Below, one piece after another: positions 1-8,609 of a stretch of DNA of 64,000 bases. The first letter of the stretch is position 1. Every line of letters starts with the position of its first letter. The notes beneath the pieces were generated by a model, which saw only the letters and a program-made list of their open reading frames with translations, did not search any database and had not been told where the DNA came from. The stretch covers positions 930,001 through 994,000 of the forward strand of contig JBEVVG010000002.1 in the NCBI GenBank assembly GCA_040507225.1. The letters are read 5' to 3'. The translations under genes were made by a program, and so were the position numbers. The DNA comes from Thiodiazotropha sp040507225 (GTDB lineage: Bacteria; Pseudomonadota; Gammaproteobacteria; Chromatiales; Chromatiaceae).

Positions 1-254
1 TCGAGCAGTTGTGCATAGCGCACACCCGAGGGACAGGCCGATTCACAGGCGCGGCAGCCCAAGCAGCGGTCCAGATGGGCTCCGAGGCGTGAGGTGGTGC
101 CCAGTTCGCCTTTCGCAAGTGCCTGCATCAGGCTGATTCTGCCCCGGGGTGAATCGGCCTCACTGGCGAGTAGCCGGTAGGTTGGGCAATGAGGCAGACA
201 CAGACCGCACTTCACGCAGCGGTCCGCCTCTGAAAGCAGGTGTTCGGGAGTCAC
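1..254 (-). CDS. GlcF-like Fe-S oxidoreductase subunit (5' end only)
   Basis: The gene runs off the left edge, so only about 84 N-terminal residues are visible. They contain two ferredoxin-type clusters, CVKCGLCLPHCPTY and CLGCRACESACPSG, separated by a PRGRISL stretch. This spacing is that of the iron-sulfur subunit of glycolate oxidase (GlcF) and related CCG-domain proteins, which pass electrons from a flavin subunit to quinone. The frame has a TAG 27 bases upstream of the chosen GTG at 254 and no ATG, so GTG is the most likely start (CTG codons are the alternatives). The C-terminal CCG domains lie outside the window, so GlcF cannot be told from LutA- or HdrD-like relatives. Confidence 0.75.
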   Translation of the reverse strand, partial: MTPEHLLSEADRCVKCGLCLPHCPTYRLLASEADSPRGRISLMQALAKGELGTTSRLGAHLDRCLGCRACESACPSGVRYAQLL

Positions 255-462
255 AACGGGCAGATTCAGCTCGCAAAGCTAGGCATCTTACCCGATTCGA
301 TGACCCGCTGGGTATCTCCCCATGCGTAGAGTCGTGATTGTGCCTGAGTAGCGGGCAGCAAGCCCGGGCAGGGGATATCATGTCATACTCTTATCTGTCT
401 GCCGGTGGCTGTGCAAACCCGTGGCTCAAACCCGGCAGACCAAGCATTACGAGGTATCTGAC

Positions 463-771
463 ATGTCCTATTTCCGCTACCACCTGTTTTTCTGTGTCAA
501 TGAGCGTTCGGATGGCAGGCCCTGCTGTGCTCAGCACGGCTCCCGGGAGATGCGCGATTACCTGAAAGCGCGGGTCAAACAGGCCGGGTTGTCCGGCCCG
601 GGCGGAATCCGGGTGAATACCGCCGGTTGCCTGGATCGTTGCGACCTGGGGCCGGTCCTGGTGGTTTACCCGGATGCGGTCTGGTACACATTCGTCGACC
701 GGGACGATCTGGACGAAATCCTCGAACAACATCTGCTCAAGGGCCAGCCGGTGGAACGCCTGATGATCTGA
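463..771 (+). CDS. Thioredoxin-like (2Fe-2S) ferredoxin
   Basis: A 102-residue protein opening MSYFRYHLFFCVNERSDG, with Cys residues at FFCVN, RPCC and, about 35 residues later, CLDRCDLGP. That spacing is characteristic of the small thioredoxin-fold [2Fe-2S] ferredoxins, including the N-terminal domain of NuoE-like and HydB-like proteins. The C-terminus VWYTFVDRDDLDEILEQHL is also typical of the family. The ATG at 463 was chosen over an in-frame GTG at 421 because homologues begin at MSYF. It is divergent from the GlcF-like gene on its left. A soluble cytoplasmic electron carrier is likely; the partner is unknown. Confidence 0.85.
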   Translation: MSYFRYHLFFCVNERSDGRPCCAQHGSREMRDYLKARVKQAGLSGPGGIRVNTAGCLDRCDLGPVLVVYPDAVWYTFVDRDDLDEILEQHLLKGQPVERLMI

Positions 772-1070
772 CTTGCGAGGCTAGTGATTGGTTTCAGGGA
801 GGTTTTTCTGTATTCACATGCCGCGTCGGGTGCGCGGTTAAAGGGAATCTGAATCTGGCCGCTACCCTGATGAAGCTCGGTGGGGAGCGATCAGGCGAAC
901 GGCTTTCTCGCTTGTACGAAAGCGTGAAGTGGGTTGGCTTTAGGGCAAAAAAAAGCGCCTTTGGATGGCTTATAATCCCTTGCATTACCCGAGTGATTGT
1001 ATAGTATTAAGAAATTAGTCTAAGTTTCCTCCCTTAATGGACTGTTTCCTATGGGATTTTGGAGTTTGCC
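772..1070. other. Intergenic stretch with a perfect -10 hexamer
   Basis: No convincing gene. A perfect TATAAT lies at 971-976, about 95 bases before the downstream lipoprotein start, but there is no good -35 hexamer at 16-18 bases, only an A-run. GGAG at 1061-1064 is the ribosome binding site of the next gene. Confidence 0.4.
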
Positions 1071-2891
1071 ATGACAGGTTTTGCGCGTGTTCTCACCCCG
1101 TTCTTCCTCATGTTTGTGCTGGCCGCTTGCGGAGGTGGCGATGCTGAAACTCCGTGGGGTGATGGTACGGACAGCGGAACGGGTGGAACTATTGACGATG
1201 TGGGTACCGGGGAAGCGGTCATCTACCTCGGTAACGGATCCGGAGATTCGTTCGAGCCCGGTGAGCTGAATATCGCTGTATCGTCACTCTCCGCGGGTGG
1301 GCAGACTTCCGTGAGGGCGACCCTTGCAGACCTGACGGGTAACCTCTACCAGGACAGCGCGATTGTAACCTTCACCTCGGACTGTGTGGCGAGCGGGCTG
1401 GCCACCATCGATGCCTCGGTGGACACTGCGGATGGTATCGTGACGACCACCTACGTAGCGCAGGGCTGCTCCGGACAGGACACGATCCGGGCGACATCCA
1501 CGGTGAACGGAAACACATCGACCGCTTCCGGCAATGTTACGATTCAGCCTGCGGAAATCGGTTCCATGCAGTTCGTCACGGCTGAGCCCTCCGTCATCGG
1601 TATTCGCGGTGTGGGCCTGACGGAAGTTTCCAAGGTTTCTTTCCAGGTGCTGGATACGAATGGCAATCCGGTGTCACAACAGATCGTCAATTTCTCTCTC
1701 AACACCGATATCGGCGGTGTTGCGATTCCCCCGGGTTCGGAGAAGTCCACCAGTGATATCAACGGCATCGTCCGCACGGATGTAAAATCCGGCACGGTAC
1801 CCACGACAGTTCGGGTCACCGCATCCCTGGCATCGAATCCGCTGATTTCAACCCAGTCTGACGGACTGGTCATCTCCACGGGTGTCTCTGATCAGAACAG
1901 CATGTCGCTGAGCGCCGAGACACTCAACCCCGAGTCGATGAACATCGATGGGGTGAATGTGGAAATCACGGTGCACGCCGCCGATCACTTCAACAATCCG
2001 GTACCGGATGGAACGGCCGTGTACTTCACCACCGAGGGTGGGCAGATTCAGTCCCAGTGCCAGACCGGTGACGGTACCTGCACGGTGTTGTGGACGAGTT
2101 CGAACCCCCGCCCGCTGGAAGATCTGCAGCCAGGCGGTTGGGGACGTGTAACCATCCTCGCCACCATGCTGGGTGAGGAATCGTTCGTGGATGCCAACGG
2201 CAATGGTGTGCTTGATGCGGGCGATACCCCATATGCCAACATGCCCGAGGCCTATCGGGATGACAACGAGGATGGTGTGCGGGATCCTGTCAGCGAGGAA
2301 TTCGTCGATTTCAACAACAACAACCTGTATGACGACGCAGACGTCGACCCAGACTACAACGGCGCCTTGTGCTGCGATGCCGCGGCCGTTGCTGAAGCTG
2401 CGAATGCGGTGGCTGCAGGCGAGGACCCGGGCGTTTGTTACAATGTCAGTCCGATCACCGTGGTATCGTGCAGCAGTGAGAAGAACATCAGTGTGCGCGA
2501 CAGCCTGGCCCTGGTGATGGCCGAGTCGAGTGCGGTGATCCTCCTGGAAGGACAGAATGTCAATCTGGCGGATGGTTTCCTGGCGGTGGATGTCTCGGCT
2601 GGTTTGACATCGTTTACCTTTACCATCATGGGCTCGGTGTTTGGGCAGATTCTTCCCCAGGGCACATCGATCTCCTTCACCACCACCAACGGCACGGTTG
2701 AGACCAGCAACTCTTTCACTATACCCAACACGAATGCGAATGCCGGACTCGATCAGGGTGTTGTCAATTACCGGGTTGCGATTTCCCCGACCGAGAATCG
2801 TCAGGCGGGTGACGAGACCGGCATCATGACGATTCAGGTCACTACCCCGGGTGGCACCACAACCACGGGCTACATCATTATTAATGACTGA
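1071..2891 (+). CDS. Large Ig-repeat lipoprotein (invasin/Big_1-like) with Ca-binding type loops
   Basis: The 606-residue product starts with a lipoprotein signal, MTGFARVLTPFFLMFVLAAC, lipobox LAAC followed by GGG, so it should be lipidated and exported. The body is built of Ig-like beta-sandwich repeats with phrases such as VSFQVLDTNGNPVSQQIVNF and VEITVHAADHFNNPVPDG, typical of Big_1/invasin domains. Near residues 365-430 are acidic loops (DANGNGVLDAGD, DDNEDGVRDP, DFNNNNLYDDAD) that resemble dockerin/EF-hand calcium sites, followed by two Cys pairs. The ATG at 1071 has GGAG six bases upstream; an upstream in-frame TTG lacks one. A good terminator follows, so it is monocistronic. A surface or adhesive role is inferred only. 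Confidence 0.8.
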   Translation: MTGFARVLTPFFLMFVLAACGGGDAETPWGDGTDSGTGGTIDDVGTGEAVIYLGNGSGDSFEPGELNIAVSSLSAGGQTSVRATLADLTGNLYQDSAIVTFTSDCVASGLATIDASVDTADGIVTTTYVAQGCSGQDTIRATSTVNGNTSTASGNVTIQPAEIGSMQFVTAEPSVIGIRGVGLTEVSKVSFQVLDTNGNPVSQQIVNFSLNTDIGGVAIPPGSEKSTSDINGIVRTDVKSGTVPTTVRVTASLASNPLISTQSDGLVISTGVSDQNSMSLSAETLNPESMNIDGVNVEITVHAADHFNNPVPDGTAVYFTTEGGQIQSQCQTGDGTCTVLWTSSNPRPLEDLQPGGWGRVTILATMLGEESFVDANGNGVLDAGDTPYANMPEAYRDDNEDGVRDPVSEEFVDFNNNNLYDDADVDPDYNGALCCDAAAVAEAANAVAAGEDPGVCYNVSPITVVSCSSEKNISVRDSLALVMAESSAVILLEGQNVNLADGFLAVDVSAGLTSFTFTIMGSVFGQILPQGTSISFTTTNGTVETSNSFTIPNTNANAGLDQGVVNYRVAISPTENRQAGDETGIMTIQVTTPGGTTTTGYIIIND

Positions 2892-2922
2892 TTCTGCAGA
2901 CTGAAGTTGTTGCGAACCAGGC

Positions 2923-2951
2923 AAACGGCGGGGTGTCAACCTCGCCGTTTT
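2923..2951 (+). terminator. Rho-independent terminator of the Ig-repeat lipoprotein gene
   Basis: An 11-bp stem (AAACGGCGGGG with CCTCGCCGTTT, one G-T pair) closes a TGTCAA loop, and the right arm runs into TTTTGCGTTT. It lies 32 bases after the stop codon. Confidence 0.75.
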
Positions 2952-3097
2952 GCGTTTCAACGCATTGGCATCAGATTACAAACGCTTCCTGGTTCGATGA
3001 GATTATCGTGCGACCCGCTCCCTTGACGCTGCCCCGGCACCCGGACACAATGTCGGCACGTTGCCACCTTCTACGCATGTAAAGGCGTCCCCTCATC

Positions 3098-3913
3098 GTG
3101 AACCTCGACCCTCCGCTAATCAAGATCCGTGACCTGCACTTCTCTCATGGTCAAAGGGTGATCTTTGACGGGGTGGATATGGATATTCCCAAGGGCAGGG
3201 TAACCGCGATCATGGGGCCCAGCGGTACCGGCAAGACCACCCTGCTGAAACTCATCGGCGGTCAGTTGCACCCCACCTCGGGGAGCATCGAGGTGGATGG
3301 GCAGAATGTGCACCGGCTTTCGCGCAAGGCGCTGTATCAGCTGCGCATGCGCATGGGGATGCTGTTTCAGAGCGGCGCCCTGCTCACCGATCTCAACGTC
3401 TATGACAATGTGGCCTATCCGATCAGGGAGCACACCGATCTGCCGGAGACCATGGTTCGCCGGCTGGTGCTGATGAAGCTCGAGGCGGTGGGGTTGCGCG
3501 GCGCGCGGGCGCTGATGCCTTCCGAACTGTCCGGCGGTATGGCCCGGCGGGTGGCGCTGGCGCGGGCGATTGCCCTGGATCCGATGATGGTCATGTACGA
3601 TGAACCGTTTACCGGTCAGGACCCCATTTCGATGGGGGTTCTGGCGCAGTTGATCCGGCGACTCAACGACGCGGTGGGGATTACCAGTATCCTGGTCTCC
3701 CATGACGTGGAGGAGACCCTGGGAATCGCCGATCATGCGTATGTCATCTCCCAGGGCAAAGTGGTCGAATCCGGCACTCCCGATCAGTTGCAGTCTTCAA
3801 GCTCTGCGGCGGTGAAACAGTTTCTCGGCGGCTTGCCCGATGGACCGGTGGGATTTCACTATCAGGCGCCGGAACTGCTCGAGGATCTGTTGAGCATGCG
3901 GGAGGGGCATTGA
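3098..3913 (+). CDS. mlaF: Phospholipid ABC transporter ATP-binding protein MlaF
   Basis: A 271-residue ABC ATPase that powers the inner-membrane MlaFEDB complex, which moves phospholipids between the inner membrane and the periplasmic carrier. Walker A is GPSGTGKTT (about residue 41), the signature is LSGGM (about 143) and Walker B is MVMYDEPFTGQDP; the H-loop is VSHDVEE. The full-length match and the mlaE/mlaD/mlaB genes directly downstream settle the assignment. The start is GTG at 3098; the stop overlaps the mlaE start by one base (TGATG), implying translational coupling. Confidence 0.95.
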   Translation: MNLDPPLIKIRDLHFSHGQRVIFDGVDMDIPKGRVTAIMGPSGTGKTTLLKLIGGQLHPTSGSIEVDGQNVHRLSRKALYQLRMRMGMLFQSGALLTDLNVYDNVAYPIREHTDLPETMVRRLVLMKLEAVGLRGARALMPSELSGGMARRVALARAIALDPMMVMYDEPFTGQDPISMGVLAQLIRRLNDAVGITSILVSHDVEETLGIADHAYVISQGKVVESGTPDQLQSSSSAAVKQFLGGLPDGPVGFHYQAPELLEDLLSMREGH

Positions 3914-4692
3914 TGCTGGATACGCTGGCGCGTTTCGGTCGATTGGGTCTGAGCGCCCTGGAGCGTCTTGGGCGCGGACATCTGCTACTGGTGCAGATAC
4001 TTCTGGGTATCGGCAGTCTGCTGACCCGGCTGGGCCTGCTGATCAGCCAGATCCACAGCATTGGTGTGCGCACCACCACCATCATCATTGTGTCGGGATT
4101 GTTTGTCGGCATGGTGCTGGGCCTGCAGGGTTACTACGTGCTTTCCCAGTTCGGCGCCGAGGACAGCCTGGGCGTGATGGTGGCGGCATCCCTGGTGCGC
4201 GAACTCGGACCGGTGGTTACGGCCCTGCTGTTCGCCGGCCGCGCCGGGTCCGCGCTGACTGCGGAAATCGGCCTGATGAAGGCCACTGAGCAGCTGTCCG
4301 GTCTGGAGATGATGGCCGTGGATCCGGTGCGCCGCATTCTCACGCCCCGTTTCTATGCCGGCTTTGTTTCCATGCCGTTGCTGGCGGCGATGTTCAGCGC
4401 AGTGGGCGTAATCGGTGGTTATTTCGTCTCAGTGGGGCTGCTGGGCGTCGACGATGGTGCGTTCTGGAGTCAGATGCAGTCAAAGATCGACTGGGGCGAA
4501 GACGTGATCAACGGGGTCATCAAGAGTTTTGTGTTCGGTTTCGTGTGTGCCTGGATCGCCCTGTTTCAGGGATATGATGCAGTCCCCACTTCCAGTGGTG
4601 TGAGCGAGGCCACCACCCGCACAGTGGTGCATTCATCCCTTGCGGTCCTGGTATTGGATTTTGTATTGACCGCGTTGATGTTCGGAGAATAA
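3913..4692 (+). CDS. mlaE: Phospholipid ABC transporter permease MlaE
   Basis: The 259-residue permease of the Mla complex. Recognisable family blocks include VRELGPVVTALLFAGRAGSA and AEIGLMKATEQ, followed by several hydrophobic spans. The ATG at 3913 follows the mlaF stop with a one-base overlap; a TTG one codon earlier is possible. The gene ends in TAATG, again a one-base overlap with mlaD. Together with MlaF it forms the core transporter in the cytoplasmic membrane. Confidence 0.95.
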   Translation: MLDTLARFGRLGLSALERLGRGHLLLVQILLGIGSLLTRLGLLISQIHSIGVRTTTIIIVSGLFVGMVLGLQGYYVLSQFGAEDSLGVMVAASLVRELGPVVTALLFAGRAGSALTAEIGLMKATEQLSGLEMMAVDPVRRILTPRFYAGFVSMPLLAAMFSAVGVIGGYFVSVGLLGVDDGAFWSQMQSKIDWGEDVINGVIKSFVFGFVCAWIALFQGYDAVPTSSGVSEATTRTVVHSSLAVLVLDFVLTALMFGE

Positions 4693-5174
4693 TGATGAAG
4701 ATGAGACACTTGGAAATCACTGTCGGCTTTTTCATGGCAGCCGGGCTGGTTGCGCTTTTCTTCCTAGCGATGCAGGTCAGCAACCTTGCCAGCATCTCCG
4801 GCGAGGAGGGTTACGAGGTCACTGCCCGGTTCGATAACATCGGTGGGCTGAAGGTGCGCTCCCCGGTCTCCATGGCGGGGGTGAGGATCGGGCGCGTCTC
4901 CGGCATTCGCTACGATCAAACCAGCTATGAAGCGGTGGTGACGCTTTCGATCGATCCCAAGTACAACCAGATCCCTGACGACAGCATTGCCAAGATATAC
5001 ACCTCCGGGCTACTCGGTGAGCAGTACATAGGGCTGGATCCGGGGGGCAGCCTGGAGAATCTGGCACAGGGCAGCGAACTCACTTTGACTCAATCGGCCC
5101 TGGTGCTGGAAGAGATCATCGGCCAGTTTCTGTTCAGCAAGGCAGAAGAAAATGCGTTCTCAAGTGACCCCTGA
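4692..5174 (+). CDS. mlaD: MCE-domain protein MlaD
   Basis: A 160-residue protein with one N-terminal membrane anchor (ITVGFFMAAGLVALFFLAM) and a single MCE domain (ARFDNIGGLKVRSPVSMAGV, then GLLGEQYIGLDPG). MlaD forms a hexameric ring on the periplasmic face of MlaE and receives phospholipid. Two ATG codons lie side by side at 4692 and 4695; GGAG at 4684-4687 suits the second slightly better. In most gammaproteobacteria mlaC comes next; here it is mlaB that follows, and the two reading frames overlap by 23 bases. Confidence 0.95.
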   Translation: MMKMRHLEITVGFFMAAGLVALFFLAMQVSNLASISGEEGYEVTARFDNIGGLKVRSPVSMAGVRIGRVSGIRYDQTSYEAVVTLSIDPKYNQIPDDSIAKIYTSGLLGEQYIGLDPGGSLENLAQGSELTLTQSALVLEEIIGQFLFSKAEENAFSSDP

Positions 5175-5499
5175 TTCTGCGTCCGAGGCGCAGATCGTCC
5201 GCCAGGGTGCGTTCCACTATCAGGTACAGGGCGCCATGACCTTCGCTACGGCCCGGGGGTTGCTGCAGCAGTCCCGGTCCCTGTTTGGCCAGCAAGCGGA
5301 AATGGACATCGACCTGTCTGGGGTGAAGCGTGCGGACAGCGCCGGGCTGGCATTACTGCTGGAGTGGAAGGCGGAAGCGTTGCAGCGTAATGCGAGTCTG
5401 CGTTTGCGAGGCATGCCGGAGTCCCTGCTTTCCGTGGCGAAACTCTGTCAGATCGAATCATTGCTGCGAGAGGAAAACCCACCGGCCGACGACGCCTGA
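5152..5499 (+). CDS. mlaB: STAS-domain protein MlaB
   Basis: A 115-residue single STAS domain, with the core MDIDLSGVKRADSAGLALLL that carries the conserved Ser/Asp region, followed by LRLRGMPESLLSVAKL. MlaB binds MlaF on the cytoplasmic side and is needed for transporter assembly and activity. It starts inside the 3' end of mlaD after an AGGCAGAAGAA purine run; a GTG at 5164 is an alternative. It closes the operon, and no mlaC, ibaG or murA follows. Confidence 0.9.
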   Translation: MRSQVTPDSASEAQIVRQGAFHYQVQGAMTFATARGLLQQSRSLFGQQAEMDIDLSGVKRADSAGLALLLEWKAEALQRNASLRLRGMPESLLSVAKLCQIESLLREENPPADDA

Positions 5500-5802
5500 G
5501 TCTGTTTTGCTTGGCAGATCGCGCTGATTGAGATTCTCGAATTGAGTAACAATATTCCGGTTTCGCCACTGGCAGGGGTGAAAAATGTGTCTCAGCCCCG
5601 GCAAAAACCAATCAGAGGGTTTGATTTTTGCCACAGGGTCTTGAAATATGTTTGTTTTTGATATTCAATTACCAATCCTATCCAGTTGCTCCCCCCGATA
5701 CAAAGCTAGTCACACGGTGTCGGACTGGATTCATACAGGTGAATAGAAGCGATTCGCGTCCATTCGAAATCCCCAAGCATTCAAGTTGGAGATCCTCAAT
5801 CA
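5500..5802. promoter_or_regulatory. Intergenic region upstream of trxA with a candidate promoter
   Basis: No gene seen. TTGAAA at 5641-5646 and TTCAAT at 5664-5669, 17 bases apart, form a reasonable sigma-70-type pair for trxA (5/6 and 4/6 matches), which would leave a leader of about 125 bases. This is a consensus match only. Confidence 0.35.
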
Positions 5803-6129
5803 ATGAGTGAGCTTATTGTTCATATAACCGACGATTCCTTTGAATCCGATGTGCTGCAGTCCAGCCAGCCGGTACTGATCGATTACTGGGCTGAATGGTG
5901 CGGTCCCTGCAAGATGATCGCGCCGGTGCTCGATGAAATCGCCAAAGAATACGACGGTCGTCTGAAGGTGGCGAAACTGAATATCGACGAGAATCCCAAT
6001 ACCCCGCCGCGTTACGGAATCCGTGGAATCCCCACGCTGATGCTGTTCAAGAACGGCGAAGTCGAGGCGACCAAAGTGGGTGCGGTATCCAAGTCGCAAC
6101 TCGTGGCTTTTATCGACAGCAACCTTTGA
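5803..6129 (+). CDS. trxA: Thioredoxin 1
   Basis: A 108-residue protein of exactly thioredoxin length with the WCGPC active site (Cys33, Cys36) and the cis-Pro loop GIRGIPTLMLFKNG. It is a cytoplasmic dithiol reductant for ribonucleotide reductase, PAPS or peroxide enzymes and others. It sits upstream of rho, the usual trxA-rho order in gammaproteobacteria. Confidence 0.97.
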   Translation: MSELIVHITDDSFESDVLQSSQPVLIDYWAEWCGPCKMIAPVLDEIAKEYDGRLKVAKLNIDENPNTPPRYGIRGIPTLMLFKNGEVEATKVGAVSKSQLVAFIDSNL

Positions 6130-6316
6130 TAACATTTTCTCGGGCGCCGGATCTGCCGCCACTGTCTGCCTGTTCTGACCTCTGAAGACGCTCTGCCCCG
6201 CTGCTCCGGCTCGACCCGAATCCAATCAACGACAAAAGAACACAAAATTAAGCCCGGTTTGGGCGGATTTCCTTCCTGACTCGTTTCTCATCATCAACAA
6301 CAACGTCTGTACCACT

Positions 6317-7573
6317 ATGAACCTGACCGAACTCAAGAAAATGCCAGTCTCTGAACTGGCGGACCTGGCCAACTCCATGAAAATCGAAGGAATGGCCCGG
6401 ACCCGCAAGCAGGATCTGATCTTCGCCATCCTCAAAGCGCACGCCAAGAAAGGGGAAAGCATCTTCGGCGACGGGGTACTGGAGATCCTGCAGGACGGAT
6501 TCGGTTTTCTGCGTTCCGGGGACAGTTCCTATCTGGCCGGGCCTGATGACATCTATGTCTCGCCCAGTCAGATCCGCCGTTTCAGCCTGCGCACCGGTGA
6601 CACCATTTCCGGTAAGATCCGTCCCCCCAAGGATGGTGAACGTTACTTCGCGCTGCTGAAGGTCGATGAGATCAATTACGACAAACCGGAAAATGCCAAG
6701 AGCAAAATCCTGTTTGAAAACTTCACCCCCCTGTTCGCCAACAAACGCTTTCACCTGGAGATCGGAAACGGCAGTACCGAGGACATCACCGCCCGCACCA
6801 TCGACCTGGTGGCGCCCATCGGCAAGGGTCAGCGCGGTCTGATCGTATCCCCGCCCAAAGCGGGTAAGACGATGATGCTGCAGAACATCGCGCAATCGAT
6901 CACTCATAACCACCCTGAGTGCTACGTGATTGTCCTGCTGATCGACGAACGTCCCGAGGAGGTAACCGAGATGGCCCGTTCTGTGCGTGGCGAAGTGATT
7001 TCCAGTACCTTCGACGAGCCGGCCACGCGGCATGTTCAGGTGGCGGAAATGGTCATTGAAAAGGCCAAGCGGCTGGTCGAGCACAAACGCGACGTGGTGA
7101 TTCTGCTTGATTCCATCACCCGTCTGGCGCGGGCCTACAACACTGTGGTGCCGTCCTCAGGTAAGGTGTTGACCGGTGGCGTGGACGCCAATGCCCTGCA
7201 CCGTCCGAAACGTTTCTTCGGTGCGGCGCGCAATGTGGAGGAAGGGGGGTCTCTGACTATCCTGGCGACCGCCCTGGTGGATACCGGTTCACGCATGGAC
7301 GATGTGATCTACGAAGAGTTCAAAGGCACCGGTAACATGGAGGTCCACCTGGATCGTCGCATCGCGGAAAAACGCATCTTTCCCTCAATCAACATCAACC
7401 GTTCCGGCACCCGTCGGGAAGAGTTGCTGATGAAACCCGATGAACTGCAAAAGATGTGGATTCTGCGCAAGATTCTGCACCCCATGGATGAATTGGCTGC
7501 AATGGAATTCCTGTTCGATAAACTCAAGGTCAGCAAGACCAACGATGAGTTTTTCGATGCGATGAAGGGATGA
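6317..7573 (+). CDS. rho: Transcription termination factor Rho
   Basis: A 418-residue hexameric RNA-dependent ATPase that ends transcription. The N-terminal domain opens MNLTELKKMPVSELADLA. The RNA-binding cold-shock-like domain contains DGFGFLRS and DIYVSPSQIRRF. The P-loop is SPPKAGKTMML, and the Q-loop region and VILLDSITRLARAYN are intact. The 187-base gap after trxA is a plausible Rho leader (rho autoregulates in many bacteria), but no specific attenuator was identified. Confidence 0.98.
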   Translation: MNLTELKKMPVSELADLANSMKIEGMARTRKQDLIFAILKAHAKKGESIFGDGVLEILQDGFGFLRSGDSSYLAGPDDIYVSPSQIRRFSLRTGDTISGKIRPPKDGERYFALLKVDEINYDKPENAKSKILFENFTPLFANKRFHLEIGNGSTEDITARTIDLVAPIGKGQRGLIVSPPKAGKTMMLQNIAQSITHNHPECYVIVLLIDERPEEVTEMARSVRGEVISSTFDEPATRHVQVAEMVIEKAKRLVEHKRDVVILLDSITRLARAYNTVVPSSGKVLTGGVDANALHRPKRFFGAARNVEEGGSLTILATALVDTGSRMDDVIYEEFKGTGNMEVHLDRRIAEKRIFPSININRSGTRREELLMKPDELQKMWILRKILHPMDELAAMEFLFDKLKVSKTNDEFFDAMKG

Positions 7574-7911
7574 GCCGGGCCGGGCAACTGCCCGGTACAG
7601 ACACCTCTGCTATCCCTGGGATCATCGACGCCCCCGTTGATCCGGATTGAAGACATTCAATCCGTCTTCCACCCCACCACGACGAATTTTTTCCGGACCA
7701 TGGGTTGTCCTACTGCAACCTTCTGTCCTGCAGACAACGCCCCGTTGGGTGTGCGCGGGGCGCGGCCACCCATACGTCAAAGTGACCGAGCCGGCGGGGC
7801 GTAATCTTCGAGCCCGGGGTCAAAACAGCTATACTTTCGAGTAGTGAACGCACGGGTCGTTCGGAAATGCTACCCTGCATCTGTAAGGTCCCCATCCAGA
7901 AACACAACACA
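7574..7911. promoter_or_regulatory. Intergenic region after rho, with a candidate promoter for the next operon
   Basis: A small CCGGGC-AACT-GCCCGG hairpin at 7580-7595 follows the rho stop but has no T-run, so it is not a convincing intrinsic terminator. A TATACT at 7830-7835 with a weak TTCGAG 17 bases upstream may be the promoter for the murU-like operon. No gene was recognised between. Confidence 0.3.
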
Positions 7912-8607
7912 ATGAAAGCCATGATTTTGGCCGCGGGCCGCGGTGAGCGCATGCGGCCGTTGACCGACAGCTTGCCGAAACCCCTGTTGCCGGTACTGGG
8001 TAAGCCGCTCATCGTCCATCACATCGAGCGGCTTGCGGCGGCAGGCTACCATGAGCTGGTGATCAATCATGCCCATCTGGGGGCGATGATTGAGGGCGAA
8101 CTGGGCCGGGGGGATCGCTGGGGGGTGCAAATCCGCTATTCCGCCGAGGACAGCGCGCTTGAGACCGGCGGTGGTATCCATCGCGCTCTGCCCCTGTTGG
8201 GTGAGGATCCGTTTCTCGTGGTCAACGGTGATGTCTGGACCGATTACGATTTCACTCGGTTACACATTTCGGCGCAGGATCTTGCGCACCTGGTGCTGGT
8301 GCCCAACCCGCCACAACATCCCCTGGGTGACTTTCGTCTGACACAGGGCCGGGTCGAGGATATGCCTGGCGAACGCCTGACGTTCAGCGGGATCGGGGTC
8401 TATCGGCCAGGGTTGTTCGAGGCATGCCAGGCGGGAGCCTTTCCGTTGGCGCCGATACTTCGCAGGGCGATGCAGGCGGGTCGTGTATCCGGTGAACGGC
8501 ATCAGGGTTACTGGGTCGATGTGGGGACTCCGCAACGTCTGTACGAGCTGGAGCGCCGCCTGGCCAGTTCAACGCCCGAGCTGCGAACACTCAGTGAAGG
8601 GAGCTGA
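7912..8607 (+). CDS. murU: MurU-type nucleotidyltransferase
   Basis: A 231-residue sugar-phosphate nucleotidyltransferase. The signature LAAGRGERMRPLTDSLPKPL is at the N-terminus, the metal-binding FLVVNGDVWTDYDF is near residue 100, and the C-terminus has YWVDVGTPQRLYELE. Length and motifs match MurU, which converts N-acetylmuramate alpha-1-phosphate to UDP-MurNAc in cell-wall recycling; other NTP-transferases of this size cannot be excluded. The ATG at 7912 was chosen because MKAMILAAG is the family start. The usual partner kinase AmgK is not adjacent: the gene heads a unit with a GCS2 ligase two bases downstream. Confidence 0.8.
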   Translation: MKAMILAAGRGERMRPLTDSLPKPLLPVLGKPLIVHHIERLAAAGYHELVINHAHLGAMIEGELGRGDRWGVQIRYSAEDSALETGGGIHRALPLLGEDPFLVVNGDVWTDYDFTRLHISAQDLAHLVLVPNPPQHPLGDFRLTQGRVEDMPGERLTFSGIGVYRPGLFEACQAGAFPLAPILRRAMQAGRVSGERHQGYWVDVGTPQRLYELERRLASSTPELRTLSEGS

Positions 8608-8609
8608 GG

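Noticed and set aside
1848..2960. A 370-codon minus-strand frame opposite the Ig-repeat lipoprotein
   Set aside because: The plus-strand gene has a signal peptide, ribosome site and terminator; the antisense frame even runs through that terminator.
7580..7595. Hairpin after rho as an intrinsic terminator
   Set aside because: Six-bp stem without any T-run.
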